Part shown: piece by piece, positions 63,269 through 64,000 of the stretch
Layout: each line of letters opens with the position of its first letter
Position numbering within the stretch: position 1 is the stretch's first letter
Assembly (NCBI GenBank): GCA_035298385.1
Contig: DATGYC010000244.1
Span: 1 to 64,000, forward strand
Origin: DATGYC01 sp035298385
Lineage (GTDB): Bacteria > Bacillota > Sulfobacillia > Symbiobacteriales > Symbiobacteriaceae
Direction of reading: 5' to 3'
Length of the DNA: 64,000 nt
Position numbers and translations under genes: made by a program
Notes under the pieces: model-generated
Seen by the model: the letters and a program-made list of their open reading frames with translations, nothing else
Databases searched by the model: none
Told to the model about the DNA's origin: nothing

Positions 63269-64000
63269 TTAGTCGCCAAAGCCAGGAGTCTGGGTCGTGC
63301 GGGCGGTAGCTGCCTGAGGCTTCTGCGGCGCCAGATGCGCCGGCCAGGGCACCTCGAACGGTTTCGCTTCGAGCTTGTTGGCCGTCATGCCGTAACCGAG
63401 CGTCGGATAGGCGACACCCGTCTTGATGTCGACGAGTTCGGTAGAGTTGTGATAGACCCGCGGGGTCTTCCAGATCAGGACCATCGCCTTCCAGAGCGAC
63501 AGCTCATGGTACTGGCCCGGGAAATGCTTCTTCAACTCAGCCTTGACCAGGGGTGCCCACTTGGCGCTCATACCCGGGTAGAGGTGGTGCTCCGTATGGT
63601 AGGAGAAGTTGAAGTGCAGGACATCCACCCAGCGCGGCACCGCCACCGAGAGGGAGTTGGCCAGGGGGTCGTTGATCTCGGTGTGCGGGTTCAGGTGGTG
63701 GTTGGTGGTGATGTAGGTGATGACCGTGAAGTTGGAGAGGGCAGCCGGCACCAGGAAGATCCAGAACCAAGCGACCGGCCCGACTACCGGAAGGACGGCA
63801 AGCCAGAAGAGGTAGGGGACGACCGCCTGGCGGACCATGGTGCGGCGCTCGGCTGGGGTCGACTCCGGCCAGAACTCCTTCAGCTTCAGGATGCAGAAGA
63901 CGGAGAAGAAGCCCAAGAACGAGACGAAGAGGATGCTGGACCGAACCCACTGGGGCATCCGGTTGAAGGCCTGTAGGCCGGGCTTCTGGAAGAGTTCATC
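63269..64000 (-). CDS. Fatty acid desaturase family protein (5' end beyond the window)
   Basis: The frame is open to the right edge of the window, so the start is missing; an internal ATG at 63958 is unlikely to be the start. The visible 243 residues include three membrane segments, the histidine boxes NHHLNPHTE and HTEHHLYPG typical of membrane di-iron desaturases (the first box is presumably upstream), and a Pro/Gln-rich tail. The family introduces double bonds into lipid acyl chains or hydroxylates related substrates. The exact substrate is unknown. Confidence 0.9.
   Translation of the reverse strand, partial: DELFQKPGLQAFNRMPQWVRSSILFVSFLGFFSVFCILKLKEFWPESTPAERRTMVRQAVVPYLFWLAVLPVVGPVAWFWIFLVPAALSNFTVITYITTNHHLNPHTEINDPLANSLSVAVPRWVDVLHFNFSYHTEHHLYPGMSAKWAPLVKAELKKHFPGQYHELSLWKAMVLIWKTPRVYHNSTELVDIKTGVAYPTLGYGMTANKLEAKPFEVPWPAHLAPQKPQAATARTTQTPGFGD

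Overview
The window looks like a chromosome segment from a spore-forming member of the Firmicutes (Bacillota) with a fairly GC-rich genome. The reasons are a Firmicutes-type order of ribosomal, polymerase and housekeeping genes, sigH, a cysteine T-box, a CtsR/McsA/McsB/ClpC operon, DisA, Mini-RNase III, consistently strong GGAGG ribosome-binding sites and frequent GTG/TTG starts. I cannot name the genus; a deep-branching Symbiobacterium-like lineage is only a guess.

Layout. (1) 1-15155, minus strand: fusA (cut by the window edge), rpsG, rpsL, an L7Ae-like gene, an RsmC-like methyltransferase, rpoC, rpoB, rplL, rplJ with an attenuated leader, a 49-residue protein, rplA, rplK, nusG, secE, tRNA-Trp and rpmG. 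Most promoters and terminators between them can be read directly. (2) 15313-21344: an integrative element inserted in the 3' half of a tRNA-Thr gene. A 45-bp duplication flanks it. It carries two tyrosine recombinases, a three-gene membrane/GAF-domain cassette, one orphan gene and a 1.1-kb CTAG-rich tract without convincing genes. (3) 21300-34487: tRNA-Thr, a cysteine-rich protein, sigH, rlmB, a two-domain ThyX-like protein, mrnC, cysS and cysE under a T-box, ispF, ispD, a PIN/TRAM protein, carD, a small conserved protein, disA and radA. (4) 34675-44507: an RRM protein, an acetyltransferase pair, the clpC-mcsB-mcsA-ctsR operon with two CtsR boxes, two tiny paralogous HTH proteins around a tiny membrane protein, an RlmI-type methyltransferase and a stalk-domain protein. 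(5) 44548-58492: an EF-G paralogue with a structured leader, a phosphatase, a YdjM-like membrane protein, and an electron-transfer operon (cytochrome b6, subunit IV, Rieske, an unrecognised 57-residue membrane protein, dihaem cytochrome c, a NERD-like protein, a 4x[4Fe-4S] ferredoxin). Then follow a cupredoxin, greA, a MATE transporter, a lipoprotein and dus. (6) 58568-64000: a winged-helix protein expanded by an in-frame repeat, a metallo-beta-lactamase-fold hydrolase, a pair of coiled-coil proteins behind a hairpin that hides their ribosome-binding site, and a fatty acid desaturase cut by the window edge.

How it fits together. The first 15 kb is the core transcription and translation machinery, with growth-rate control by leaders and attenuators. 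The sigH-to-radA block supplies sporulation signalling, cysteine and isoprenoid supply and DNA-integrity sensing. The ctsR operon handles protein quality control under heat stress. The cytochrome block is a menaquinol:cytochrome c reductase branch, with a cupredoxin next door as a possible electron carrier. The accessory material most likely to hold undescribed biology is the tRNA-Thr element, the small HTH pair at 41.1-41.7 kb, and the hairpin-controlled gene pair at 60.8-63.2 kb. All starts, promoters and hairpins were read by eye and no database search was possible.
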